Both the position numbers and the translations under genes were made by a program. A stretch of 16,740 bases of DNA from JALYSX01 sp036510515. Lineage in GTDB: Bacteria > Vulcanimicrobiota > Vulcanimicrobiia > Vulcanimicrobiales > Vulcanimicrobiaceae. This document shows positions 1 through 9,300 of this stretch, in pieces. The notes under the pieces were generated by a model that was not told the DNA's origin, did not search any database, and saw only the letters and a list, made by a program, of their open reading frames with translations. Numbering within the stretch: position 1 is the first letter of the stretch; each line of letters starts with the position of its first letter. The stretch spans positions 1 to 16,740 of the forward strand of contig DATCDS010000146.1 in the NCBI GenBank assembly GCA_036510515.1, in the 5' to 3' direction.

Positions 1-1
1 C

Positions 2-106
2 ACGCCCGCGCGCTACCTCGGTGCGGGAACCCACCGTATCGCGTTGAGCGGCAGGACGCGCGACGGTGCGCGCTTCAATACCGGCTGGAACGTTCGAATC
101 CGCTAA
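2..106 (+). CDS. C-terminal end of an unidentified protein (5' end outside window)
   Basis: An open frame enters from the left edge and stops at TAA 104-106, giving 34 residues. The tail alternates Gly/Thr/Arg-rich turns with short hydrophobic strands (GTHRIALSGRT, then GWNVRIR). This resembles the last strands of a beta-sandwich or FlgD/Ig-like C-terminal domain, but it is too short to assign to a family. It is in the same frame as the SDR gene that follows, with 63 bases between its stop and that gene's ATG. I see only a plausible protein C-terminus; the function is unknown. Confidence 0.5.
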   Translation, partial: TPARYLGAGTHRIALSGRTRDGARFNTGWNVRIR

Positions 107-122
107 GGAGCGACGGGCTCCT
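106..122 (+). other. Small hairpin overlapping the upstream stop codon
   Basis: AGGAGC (106-111) and GCTCCT (117-122) are perfect 6-base inverted repeats around a 5-base loop, starting at the last base of the preceding TAA. No T-run follows (the next bases are ctaagagac), so it is at best a weak terminator or an mRNA 3'-end structure. The AGGAG is about 60 bases from the next ATG, too far to act as its ribosome binding site. The repeat is directly visible; any role is inference. Confidence 0.25.
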
Positions 123-169
123 CTAAGAGACTAACGGGCACCGGCGTCGCCTCCGGGGAACCAGTCGGC

Positions 170-928
170 ATGGTAAAGATGCGAGCGCTGGTGACCGGGG
201 CGGCGGCGGGGTTGGCGCGCGGGATCGCGACATCCTTGGCGCAAAGTGGGGATTTCGAGCGGATCGTCATCACCTACCGCACGACCTCGCCCGAAGCAAC
301 GCTTGAATCGATTCGCGCGGCGGGGGCGACCGCATCCGCACACCGCATCGATTTTCTTGACGATGAGGCGGCCATCGGCGCGGGACTTGCCCGCGCCGTT
401 GCGCAGGACGGCCCGTTCGACGTGCTCGTTCACGGCGTCGGACCGATGAGCATCGCGCGCTTCGAACGCGCGACCATGGACGATTATCGCGAGATGTTCG
501 ATGGAAACGTCCGCAGCGCGGTCTTGGCCGCCCGCGCGGTCCTTCCCGCGATGCGCGAACGCGGCTTCGGCCGGCTGATTTTCTTTGGAATGAACGGCTC
601 GTCGGTGACCCGGCCGGCCAAGGGTTTCGCGCTGCATCTCGCGGCCAAGAGCGCGCTGGTCGCGTTCGCGCGGACGCTGGCGGTGGAAGAAGGCGCGCGC
701 GGCATCACGGTCAACGCGATCGAGCCGGGCGACATCCGCGACAAGGAGCTCACGCGCGAGCAAGCGCGCGCTCGTCCTGCGGCCAACCCGCGTGGGCGGC
801 CCGGGAGCTGGGAAGACGTGGCCGACGCGGTGCGATTCCTGATCGATCCACGCAGCGACTTCATCACCGGGAGCGTCCTATCGGTCACCGGGGGATTGCA
901 GGGGGCCGCCGAACCCCGCGAGCGATGA
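170..928 (+). CDS. Short-chain dehydrogenase/reductase family protein with atypical active site
   Basis: This 252-residue protein has the usual length and order of a classical SDR (FabG-like Rossmann fold). A dinucleotide-binding loop TGAAAGLARG lies near residue 10, followed by HGVGP where NNAG is usual, a conserved Asn in GNVRSAV, and a C-terminal SDFITGSVLSVTGGL typical of FabG-like enzymes. Catalytic Tyr of the YxxxK motif is replaced by His156 (HLAAK, Lys160 kept), and the glycine loop has Ala where the last Gly is expected. The motif order EEG, PGD, GRPGS..D, TGG recalls the Bacillus YtkK-like branch as I remember it; this was not verified. ATG 170 is the first start after the in-frame upstream stop, and ATG 179 is an alternative. 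The stop overlaps the next ATG by four bases. SDR fold is confident; substrate and activity are unknown. Confidence 0.9.
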   Translation: MVKMRALVTGAAAGLARGIATSLAQSGDFERIVITYRTTSPEATLESIRAAGATASAHRIDFLDDEAAIGAGLARAVAQDGPFDVLVHGVGPMSIARFERATMDDYREMFDGNVRSAVLAARAVLPAMRERGFGRLIFFGMNGSSVTRPAKGFALHLAAKSALVAFARTLAVEEGARGITVNAIEPGDIRDKELTREQARARPAANPRGRPGSWEDVADAVRFLIDPRSDFITGSVLSVTGGLQGAAEPRER

Positions 929-3480
929 GATCCCAGTTCGATGGCCGTCGCGCGTTTGCGTTGCCGGCCAGTACGCCGCAATACGGGCCGGACAAGACGG
1001 TCGATGTCGAGCACATCGACCTTTTGCTGACCCCCGACCTTCCCGCGCAAACGCTCGACGGCGTGGCGACGACCACCGTTCGGGCGCTCGACGAGCCGGT
1101 GGAATCGCTGTCCCTGGATGCCGTCGACTTCGAGGTCTCGTCGGTTCGGCGCGACGGCAAGCCGCTGACATTCGCGCGCCGGGGTTCGCGCTTAGAGATC
1201 CGCTTCGAACCGCCGATCGCGCCGGGGGAGAGCGTCAGCTTCGCGGTCGCATATCGCACGGTCAGACCGCGCCACGGGCTGTTCTTCATCGAGCCGACGC
1301 AGCACTATCCCAACCTGGTCGCGCATGCGTGGACGCAGAGTCAAGACTCTAACGCCCGTTTTTGGTTTCCATGCTTGGATTATCCGCACGAAAAGCAGAC
1401 GACCCAACAGACGATCGTCGTTCCCAAGGGTCAGTTCGCATTGGGCAATGGGGCGCTGATCGGTCGCAGGGACGACGCGGCGACGACGACCTTCGTCTAC
1501 CGTCAGGACGTGCCGCATTCCACCTATTTGGTGACGATGGTCGTAGGGCCGTTCGTCGAGCGAGAACAGCGTCCGGCGGGCGCCGGCGCGACGCCCGTGG
1601 CGTACTACGTGCTGCCGGGGCGAGAAGACGAGGGCGAGCGTTCCTTCGGCAAGACGCCCGAGATGATCGAGGAGTTCGAGAAACGCATCGGGACGCCGTA
1701 TCCCTACGCCCGCTACTCGCAGATCGCCGTGAGCGATTTTATCTTCGGCGGCATGGAAAACACGTCGGCCACGACGCAGACCGATCGGACGCTTCACGAC
1801 CAAACCGCTAGCCTGGATTTTTCGAGCGAGTCGCTGGTCTCACACGAGTTGGCGCACCAATGGTTCGGCGATCTGCTCACGTGCCGCGACTGGTCGCACG
1901 CCTGGCTCAACGAAGGCTTCGCGACCTTCTTCGAGTTCGTCTGGCGCGAGAAGTCCCTAGGTTACGACGAATATCTCTACGACGTCTTCGGTGCGGTCGC
2001 GCGCTATCTCCACGAAGACGCCGATCGCTATCGACGCGCGATCGTTTGTAACCGTTTCGTCGACCCGATCGAACTCTTCGACCGCCACCTTTACGAGAAG
2101 GGCGGCGCCGTCTTGCACATGCTGCGTGGAGAGTTGGGCGAGGCGCGCTTCTGGCGATCGATCCGCCGCTACGTCGAACGCAACGCGCGACGCAACGTGG
2201 AAACGATCGATCTGATTCGTGCGATCGAAGAGGCCACCGGACGCAATTTGCGCGGTTTCTTCGATCGCTGGATTTTCGGTGACGGCCATCCCGAACTCGC
2301 GATCAAAGCGCGCTGGGACGACAAGCGCGGCGCGCTGACCGTGACCATCGATCAGAAACAACAATGCGATGTCGATAGTCCGCCCTTTTCGTTCGACGTC
2401 GAGATCGGCGTTACGAGCGACCTGCCGCCCGCGCCGCCGGCCAACTTCGGGTCCGGCCCGCTGCCCGGCGAGGAGCGCGTGACCGTTCGCGTCGAGCGAG
2501 CGCACGAAACCGTCACGATTCCACTCAAGAGCGCGCCGAAACTCGTGCGCTTCGATCCGGGCGCGTTCGTGCTGGGCAGCGTCGTCGACGAGCGCGGCGC
2601 GGACTTTGCCGCCGCGACCCTGGATGCCGATCCGGACGTGGTAGCGCGCATTCGCGCCGCACGCGCGCTGGCCAAAGACGGCTCCAAGGAAGCGCGCGAT
2701 GCGATCGGGCGCGCCTTTGGCCGCGATCCGTTCTGGGGCGTGTTGGAAGAGGCGGCCGCGGCGCTGGGCGCTACGCGCGCACCATGGGCCAAGCGGATCC
2801 TTATCAACGCGTTGGGGCACGCGCATCCCAAAGTACGCCGGGGCGCGGCCGCGGCCTTGGGCAACTTCCGCGACCCCGAAGCCGCGGCGGCGTTAGTCCC
2901 CGTGGCGGAGGGCGATCCATCGTACTTCGTCCGTCACGCCGCGTTGCACGCGCTGGGCCGTACGCGCGATCCGCGCGCCTTCGTTGTCCTGGTGGATGCG
3001 GTCGCCGAATCGAGCTGGAACGGCATCGTTCCGGCGGGCGCCGCGCGCGGCTTGGCCGAACTGGCCGACGCTCGCGCGACCGACGCGGTGATCGGGGCGA
3101 CCGCGCTGGGCCGCGACGAAAGCCTGCGGCGGATCGCCGTCGGCGCGCTGGCCCAAATCGGCGTCCTGCTCGAAAGCGAACGAACGCGCGTGGTTGCGGC
3201 GCTCGACATGCTCTTAGACGACCCGATGTTTTTGGTGCAGCTGGCGGCGGTTGCGGCCGTAGAGACGCTCGCCGACGCGCGACACCTCGGGTCTCTCGAA
3301 CGGCTCGCGGTCCAAGGGTTCGACGGTCGCGTGCGTCGCGACGCCAGCGAGGCGGCCGTGAGAATCCGCGAAGCGCGCACCGCACCGGGCCAATTGGCCG
3401 GCTTGCGCGACGACATCGAGACGGTTCGTGAAGAACAGCAGAAGTTACGGGAGAAGCTCGAGGCGATCTCGCGGTCGTAG
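925..3480 (+). CDS. M1 family zinc aminopeptidase with C-terminal HEAT repeats
   Basis: This 851-residue protein would release N-terminal amino acids from peptides. It shows the exopeptidase motif GGMEN (275-279; usually GAMEN), the zinc site HELAH (His307, Glu308, His311) with the third ligand Glu330 in LNEGF, and the transition-state Tyr390 in YEKGG. The N-terminal beta domain and the thermolysin-like domain occupy roughly residues 20-460. Instead of an ERAP1-type helical C-terminus, residues about 565-825 are HEAT-like alpha repeats (recurring RxxAAxALG patterns). The end is a charged helix (about 828-850) likely to form a coiled coil. No signal peptide is seen, so it is probably cytoplasmic. 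ATG 925 overlaps the SDR stop as ATGA, and the last 53 bases overlap the next gene. The family call is secure; the role of the HEAT region (partner binding or substrate gating) is inference. Confidence 0.95.
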   Translation: MRSQFDGRRAFALPASTPQYGPDKTVDVEHIDLLLTPDLPAQTLDGVATTTVRALDEPVESLSLDAVDFEVSSVRRDGKPLTFARRGSRLEIRFEPPIAPGESVSFAVAYRTVRPRHGLFFIEPTQHYPNLVAHAWTQSQDSNARFWFPCLDYPHEKQTTQQTIVVPKGQFALGNGALIGRRDDAATTTFVYRQDVPHSTYLVTMVVGPFVEREQRPAGAGATPVAYYVLPGREDEGERSFGKTPEMIEEFEKRIGTPYPYARYSQIAVSDFIFGGMENTSATTQTDRTLHDQTASLDFSSESLVSHELAHQWFGDLLTCRDWSHAWLNEGFATFFEFVWREKSLGYDEYLYDVFGAVARYLHEDADRYRRAIVCNRFVDPIELFDRHLYEKGGAVLHMLRGELGEARFWRSIRRYVERNARRNVETIDLIRAIEEATGRNLRGFFDRWIFGDGHPELAIKARWDDKRGALTVTIDQKQQCDVDSPPFSFDVEIGVTSDLPPAPPANFGSGPLPGEERVTVRVERAHETVTIPLKSAPKLVRFDPGAFVLGSVVDERGADFAAATLDADPDVVARIRAARALAKDGSKEARDAIGRAFGRDPFWGVLEEAAAALGATRAPWAKRILINALGHAHPKVRRGAAAALGNFRDPEAAAALVPVAEGDPSYFVRHAALHALGRTRDPRAFVVLVDAVAESSWNGIVPAGAARGLAELADARATDAVIGATALGRDESLRRIAVGALAQIGVLLESERTRVVAALDMLLDDPMFLVQLAAVAAVETLADARHLGSLERLAVQGFDGRVRRDASEAAVRIREARTAPGQLAGLRDDIETVREEQQKLREKLEAISRS

Positions 3481-4954
3481 GCGGCGCTTCGCGTTCGTCG
3501 GGCTGCTGGTCGTATTGGGTGCGTTGGCAGCGCTGTTCGAATTTCGAGGTCCCTCCACGCCGCGGCCGCCGTCGACTCCCTCCCCCGCTCCGCGCGCGCT
3601 CGTATCGCCGGTTCCGTGGAGCCGCGCGGAGCGCACGAGCCTGCGCTCCGCCTTGGATCGTGCGTTCGCCCCGGCGATCGACGGCGCGGATCGCTGGAGC
3701 TTAGCGGTGCTCTCCACCGCCGGGCAGCCGCTATACGCACGGCGCGCCTCGGATGCGGTGACGCCGGCATCCACGCAGAAAGTGATCGTCGCCGCGACCG
3801 CGCTCGCCGAGTTGGGTTCGCAATTCCGCTACGACACGGCGCTCTTGGGTTCGGCTCCGATCGGTTCGGACGGGGTCCTGCGCGGAGACCTCTGGCTGGC
3901 CGGTTCTGGCGATCCATCGCTGCGCTACGGCGATCTGCAAGCCGGCGTCGATCGGCTGGCTTCGCTGGGATTGCGTCGCGTCGAGGGCGGCGTTGTGGTC
4001 GACGCCGCCAGCGTCCAAGGGCCCGAGATCAACGCGTTGTGGAACGCCGATGACGCCAACGAAGACTTTGAAGCTCCCACCAGCGGGATGTCGCTCGACG
4101 AGGATACCGTCGAGTTTCGCGTCATCGGCACGACCGCCGGCAGTCCGGCGCGCGTGACCTTCGTTCCGGACAGCGCGGCCGTGCGTTTTTCCGGTCAGGT
4201 AACGACCTCGTCGCAGTACGACGACGTCGTCGTCGCCGCGATGCAGGCGCCCAACGTCTTTGCGGTTTCGGGTTACGTTCCGCCGGGGGTCGAGGAGAAG
4301 TTTTGGGTTCCCGTGCACGGCATCCCCCGTTACGCCGGTGCGGTTTTGGAACGCATGCTCGCGCACGCGGGGATTGCCACCGGGCAAGCGCCGCGCGTCG
4401 GCAGCGCGCCGTTGAATACGACGATCGTCTGGGAGCATCGTTCGCCGTCGCTGAGCGGCGTGGTCGCGCGGATGCTCTACGTCTCGGACAATCACTACGC
4501 CGAGCAGCTGCTGCGCACGTTGGGCGGCCTGCGCGCCGGTCGCGGCGATGTCGCGCACGGCCTGATGGTCGAGCGGATCTTCATGGCGCGCCGGCATATT
4601 CCAACGCCGCAGCTGCACTTGGTCGACGGCAGCGGTTTGGCTCATGCCGATCGGATTGCGGCGATCACGCTGGCGTCGATCCTGGCCGACGCGCAACGAG
4701 GCGACCCCGACGCCGCCCTCTATCGGCGTCTTCCCGAGGGCGGCCGCCAGGGGACGCTCAAAGAGTACGATTTCACGACGGCATTGGGACGCGTGCGCGC
4801 TAAGAGCGGACATCTGTCGGGTGTCGGCGCATTGGCGGGTTACGTGAATACCTATCGCCACGGCCGCGTCGTCTTTGCATTTCTGGTCGACGGATCGCCG
4901 GGCGACCCCGACGCAGCGATCGTGCGGGCCGTCGACCGTTTGGCGGCCATGTGA
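3428..4954 (+). CDS. dacB: D-alanyl-D-alanine carboxypeptidase/endopeptidase, PBP4 type (peptidase S13)
   Basis: This 508-residue protein belongs to the penicillin-binding protein 4 family, which trims or cleaves peptidoglycan cross-links. All three active-site motifs are present: SxxK as Ser115-Thr-Gln-Lys118 in PASTQK, SxN as Ser353-Asp-Asn355, and KTG as Lys459-Ser-Gly461 (a conservative KSG). The family's DGSGL motif is at 400-404. The N-terminus has a run of Arg/Lys followed by a hydrophobic helix (about 21-38) and a Pro-rich linker, so it is probably an uncleaved membrane anchor with the catalytic domain outside. GTG 3428 is the only start that keeps the basic stretch and anchor; it lies inside the aminopeptidase gene (53-base overlap) and has no strong ribosome binding site. 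The stop overlaps the tldD start. The call is confident; the exact start is less so. Confidence 0.93.
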   Translation: MKNSRSYGRSSRRSRGRRRRFAFVGLLVVLGALAALFEFRGPSTPRPPSTPSPAPRALVSPVPWSRAERTSLRSALDRAFAPAIDGADRWSLAVLSTAGQPLYARRASDAVTPASTQKVIVAATALAELGSQFRYDTALLGSAPIGSDGVLRGDLWLAGSGDPSLRYGDLQAGVDRLASLGLRRVEGGVVVDAASVQGPEINALWNADDANEDFEAPTSGMSLDEDTVEFRVIGTTAGSPARVTFVPDSAAVRFSGQVTTSSQYDDVVVAAMQAPNVFAVSGYVPPGVEEKFWVPVHGIPRYAGAVLERMLAHAGIATGQAPRVGSAPLNTTIVWEHRSPSLSGVVARMLYVSDNHYAEQLLRTLGGLRAGRGDVAHGLMVERIFMARRHIPTPQLHLVDGSGLAHADRIAAITLASILADAQRGDPDAALYRRLPEGGRQGTLKEYDFTTALGRVRAKSGHLSGVGALAGYVNTYRHGRVVFAFLVDGSPGDPDAAIVRAVDRLAAM

Positions 4955-6351
4955 TGCTCGATCCCGATGTGTTGTCGCGCTTGCTCTCGCGCGCGCTGCG
5001 TAACGGCGGCGAGTATGCCGACGTTTTCTGCGAGCGCCGCAATCTGCTGACCTACCGATTTCAGGAGGGGCGCGTGCACGAGAGCGGCCTGTCGCTCACC
5101 CAGGGGGTCGGCATTCGGGTTATCCTGGGAGAAGCGGCCGGCTACGCGTTCTCCGACGATCTTTCGATCGAAGCGCTCCTGCAGGCGGCCGACACCGCAT
5201 CCAACATCGCGCGCAACGGGCCGTCGGGTTCCGCGCGCAGCCTATCCGTCGGCGCGATCGACGTCCGCGCACCCTACGCAAATCCCGAGGGCGACCGCGG
5301 GGACGTCGCGCGTTACGTTGCGCTGATCGAACGCATCGACATCGCGGCTCGCGCCTACGACCCGCGCGTCGTGGCGGTCAACGCTCAAATCGCCGACGAG
5401 GTGCAGGAGGTCTGGATCGCCAGCAGCGACGGTGCGCTGGTTCACGATCGGCGTCCGTTGATCTCGCTGGGCGCGCAGGTCGTCACGCTGGCAAACGGCG
5501 AGCGCGGAACCGGCTACTATGCCGACGGCGGCCGAACGTCGCTGGCATATTTCGATCGCGTCACGCCCGAAACGATCGCTTGCGAGGCCGCACGCGTGGC
5601 GGTGCTTAACGCCGAGGCCGTCGCCGCGCCGGCGGGCGAGATGGAGATCGTGGTCGGCGCGGGAAGCGGTGGCGTTCTGCTGCACGAAGCGGTCGGGCAC
5701 GGCTTGGAAAGCGATTTTAATCGGCGTGGCGTCTCGCTCTACAGCGGACGCGTCGGAGAGCGCGTCGCGAGCGAACTCGTGACGATTTTCGACGACGGTT
5801 CCTTGAGCGAAGAGCGCGGCAGCGTCGCGGTCGACGACGAGGGCGTGGCGGGACAGCACAAGGTGCTCGTGGAGAATGGGGTCCTGCGTGGATACATGCA
5901 AGATCGCCTCAACGCCAAACTGATGGGCGTGGCGCCGACGGGAAGCGGCCGTCGACAGTCGTTTCGCTCGATGCCGCAGCCCCGTATGTCCAACACCTAC
6001 ATGCCCGATGGAACGTCCGACGTCGACGAGATCGTGCGCTCGACGCGCCGCGGAATCTATGCGAAATCGTTTGGCGGCGGGCAGGTCGAGATCAGCAAGG
6101 GCGATTTCGTCTTCATGGTCTCCGAGGGCTACGCGATCGAAAACGGCAAGATCGGCGCGCCCATCAAGAACGCGACGATCGTCGGCAATGGGCCCGAAGC
6201 GATGACCAAGGTCGTCGCGGTCGGCAACGACTCGCGATTGGCGCCGCGGCACTATACGTGCGGCAAGGGCGGTCAGCACGTTCCCGTGGGCGTGGGCATG
6301 CCGACGGTGAAGATTTCGGCGATCACGGTCGGAGGAACGCAAGGTGAATAG
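4954..6351 (+). CDS. tldD: TldD metallopeptidase subunit
   Basis: TldD is the zinc-bearing subunit of the TldD/TldE heterodimer, which cleaves short or unfolded peptides and is known for microcin B17 maturation and CcdA degradation. The diagnostic HExxxH motif is present as His244-Glu-Ala-Val-Gly-His249. It is followed by the typical PmbA/TldD central and C-terminal domains, including FRSMPQPRMSNTY and the closing GKGGQHVPVGVGMPT region. Length (about 466 residues) is normal. ATG 4954 is chosen because it forms a TGATG stop/start overlap with the dacB-like gene; GTG 4951, one codon earlier, is equally possible. The last 8 bases overlap tldE, consistent with co-translation of the two partners. 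The family call is secure. Confidence 0.96.
   Translation: MLDPDVLSRLLSRALRNGGEYADVFCERRNLLTYRFQEGRVHESGLSLTQGVGIRVILGEAAGYAFSDDLSIEALLQAADTASNIARNGPSGSARSLSVGAIDVRAPYANPEGDRGDVARYVALIERIDIAARAYDPRVVAVNAQIADEVQEVWIASSDGALVHDRRPLISLGAQVVTLANGERGTGYYADGGRTSLAYFDRVTPETIACEAARVAVLNAEAVAAPAGEMEIVVGAGSGGVLLHEAVGHGLESDFNRRGVSLYSGRVGERVASELVTIFDDGSLSEERGSVAVDDEGVAGQHKVLVENGVLRGYMQDRLNAKLMGVAPTGSGRRQSFRSMPQPRMSNTYMPDGTSDVDEIVRSTRRGIYAKSFGGGQVEISKGDFVFMVSEGYAIENGKIGAPIKNATIVGNGPEAMTKVVAVGNDSRLAPRHYTCGKGGQHVPVGVGMPTVKISAITVGGTQGE
6331..6335 (+). promoter_or_regulatory. Ribosome binding site of tldE inside tldD
   Basis: GGAGG lies 8 bases before GTG 6344, within the last codons of tldD. It fixes the unusual GTG start of tldE and supports the 8-base gene overlap. 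Confidence 0.75.
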
Positions 6352-7678
6352 CGATCAAGCGCAAACCGCCGCGCGCGACGCGGTCGCGATTGCGATAGAA
6401 TGCGGCGCCGCTGCCGCCGAAGCATCCGCGTCGCTCGGCTCGCGGCTCTCCGTCGAAGCGCGCGATACGACCGTCACCAAACTCGAGCGTTCGATCGTCA
6501 AGTCCTTAGAGGTGCGCGTGTTCGTCGACGGCGGTCGCAAGGCGTCGCTTTCGACGGCCGACTTTTCTCACGATGCGCTGCGCGGGGCCCTCCAGCGCGT
6601 CGTGGCGCAGGCTGCGGCCGTCGGGTCCGACCCGCTCGCCGGCCTTCCCGAAGCAACCGCAAGCGACGTGCCCGATCTCGAATTGAGTGACGACGCGATC
6701 CTGAAGCGCGTCGATGCGGACGGCATCGACGACGTGTTGACGATGGAGCGCGTCCTGCGCGAAATCGATGCGCGCGTGGACAACAGCAACGGCTCGCACT
6801 ATTCCGACGGCTCGTCGGTACACGCGCTGGCGAACTCCAACGGATTCTCGGGCGTATATTCCACGACGCGCGCGAGCCGGTCAACCAGCCCGGTGGCCAC
6901 CGACGGGGAACACAAACGTACCGCGCACTACGGCACGGCCGCGCGAAAGCTCGAAGAGCTCGAAGGCAGCGTCGAGGTGGCGCGCTTGGCGGCTCGGCGC
7001 AGCCTGGAGATGTTCGGCGCGCGCAAGCCGACGACCGTGCGTCTGCCGGTCATCTTCGAGCGCGATATCGCCGCCGCGGTCCTGGACGACGTCTTTGCGG
7101 CGCTCAATGCGGCCAACGTGGCCGTTGGCAACTCGTGGCTGGTAGACCGTTGCGGGGAACGTATCGGCAGCGAGTTGGTCACCCTGGTCGACGACGGCAG
7201 GCTGGTCGGCATGCTCGGCAGTTCGCCTTTTGATGCCGAGGGCGTGGCGACGCGTCGGACGGTCGTGGTGGAGCGCGGAGTTTTACGGACCTTCCTCTAC
7301 GACACCTATTACGCGCGGAGGCTGGGAGCCCAGACGACCGGCAACGCGGCCGGATCGGGAATCGGCCCCAACAACTTCTTTCTGGAGGCCGGCGCGGGTT
7401 CGCTCGGCGAACTCATCGCGAGCACCCCGCGCGGGGTCTTGATCCTGGATACGATCGGTTTTGCTACCGAGCATGCGACCGGCACCTACAGCCGGGGCGC
7501 GCGCGGTTTCTGGATCGAGGGCGGCGAACTCGTTCGGCCTATCGAGGAATTTACGGTCTCGGCGACCCTGCCCGAGATGCTCGCCGGGATCGACGGTGTC
7601 GCCGGCGATCTCCGGTTCGACTCCGACGTCGTCTCGCCGTCGTTCCGCGTCGCGGAAATGCAGATCAGCGGAAGCTAA
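6344..7678 (+). CDS. tldE: TldE/PmbA, metal-free partner subunit of TldD
   Basis: This 444-residue protein has the PmbA/TldD fold but no HExxxH motif, as expected for the TldE (PmbA) subunit that completes the peptidase heterodimer with TldD. Recognisable family segments include the central region with FERDIAAAVLDDVFAALN, the SRGARGFWIEGGEL stretch near the C-terminus, and the final PEMLAGIDGVAGDLRF region. The start GTG 6344 overlaps tldD by 8 bases and is preceded by a good GGAGG. The adjacency and overlap of the two subunit genes support a stoichiometric complex. No cognate modified-peptide precursor gene was found next to it, so a housekeeping or peptide-turnover role is the simplest inference. 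Confidence 0.95.
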   Translation: MNSDQAQTAARDAVAIAIECGAAAAEASASLGSRLSVEARDTTVTKLERSIVKSLEVRVFVDGGRKASLSTADFSHDALRGALQRVVAQAAAVGSDPLAGLPEATASDVPDLELSDDAILKRVDADGIDDVLTMERVLREIDARVDNSNGSHYSDGSSVHALANSNGFSGVYSTTRASRSTSPVATDGEHKRTAHYGTAARKLEELEGSVEVARLAARRSLEMFGARKPTTVRLPVIFERDIAAAVLDDVFAALNAANVAVGNSWLVDRCGERIGSELVTLVDDGRLVGMLGSSPFDAEGVATRRTVVVERGVLRTFLYDTYYARRLGAQTTGNAAGSGIGPNNFFLEAGAGSLGELIASTPRGVLILDTIGFATEHATGTYSRGARGFWIEGGELVRPIEEFTVSATLPEMLAGIDGVAGDLRFDSDVVSPSFRVAEMQISGS

Positions 7679-7682
7679 GGAG
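7679..7682 (+). promoter_or_regulatory. Ribosome binding site of the malic enzyme gene
   Basis: GGAG, within AAGGAGA directly after the tldE stop, is 5 bases before GTG 7688. It decides this GTG as the malic enzyme start. Confidence 0.75.
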
Positions 7683-7687
7683 AACGC

Positions 7688-9128
<1,441 letters not shown>

Positions 9129-9130
<2 letters not shown>

Positions 9131-9291
9131 TGTGGTGAGTCACAAGTTCATGTACGAAATCTCGCTCGTCCTTTCGCCCGACTCATCGTCGCTCTTCGGT
9201 AACAACGCTATGGCGTTGCTTCCTCATCCCTCCTCGATTCGGCCAAAAGCCCTTCGCGATCTTTTGCACCGAACTTCTGACTCACCACACT
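9129..9291. repeat. 163-base imperfect palindrome with 21-base terminal inverted repeats
   Basis: The left arm 9129-9149 and right arm 9271-9291 are reverse complements at 20 of 21 positions (the only mismatch is C9143 versus C9277); the core reads GTGTGGTGAGTCA on both. A second perfect stem, CAACGC (9203-9208) with GCGTTG (9213-9218), sits at the midpoint of the element, and roughly half of the bases between also pair when the two halves are aligned by hand. GC is about 53 percent, clearly below the flanking genes (about 70 percent in one adjacent line counted). It fits exactly between the malic enzyme stop codon and the ribosome binding site of the response regulator. Possible identities are a MITE-like mobile element, a dispersed intergenic palindrome, or a structured RNA leader. 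No target-site duplication or transposase is seen. Confidence 0.85.
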
Positions 9292-9297
9292 GAGGAG
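9292..9297 (+). promoter_or_regulatory. Ribosome binding site of the response regulator gene
   Basis: GAGGAG is 3 bases before ATG 9301. It begins immediately after the last base of the right inverted-repeat arm, so it stays free even if the long stem forms. Confidence 0.65.
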
Positions 9298-9300
9298 AAC

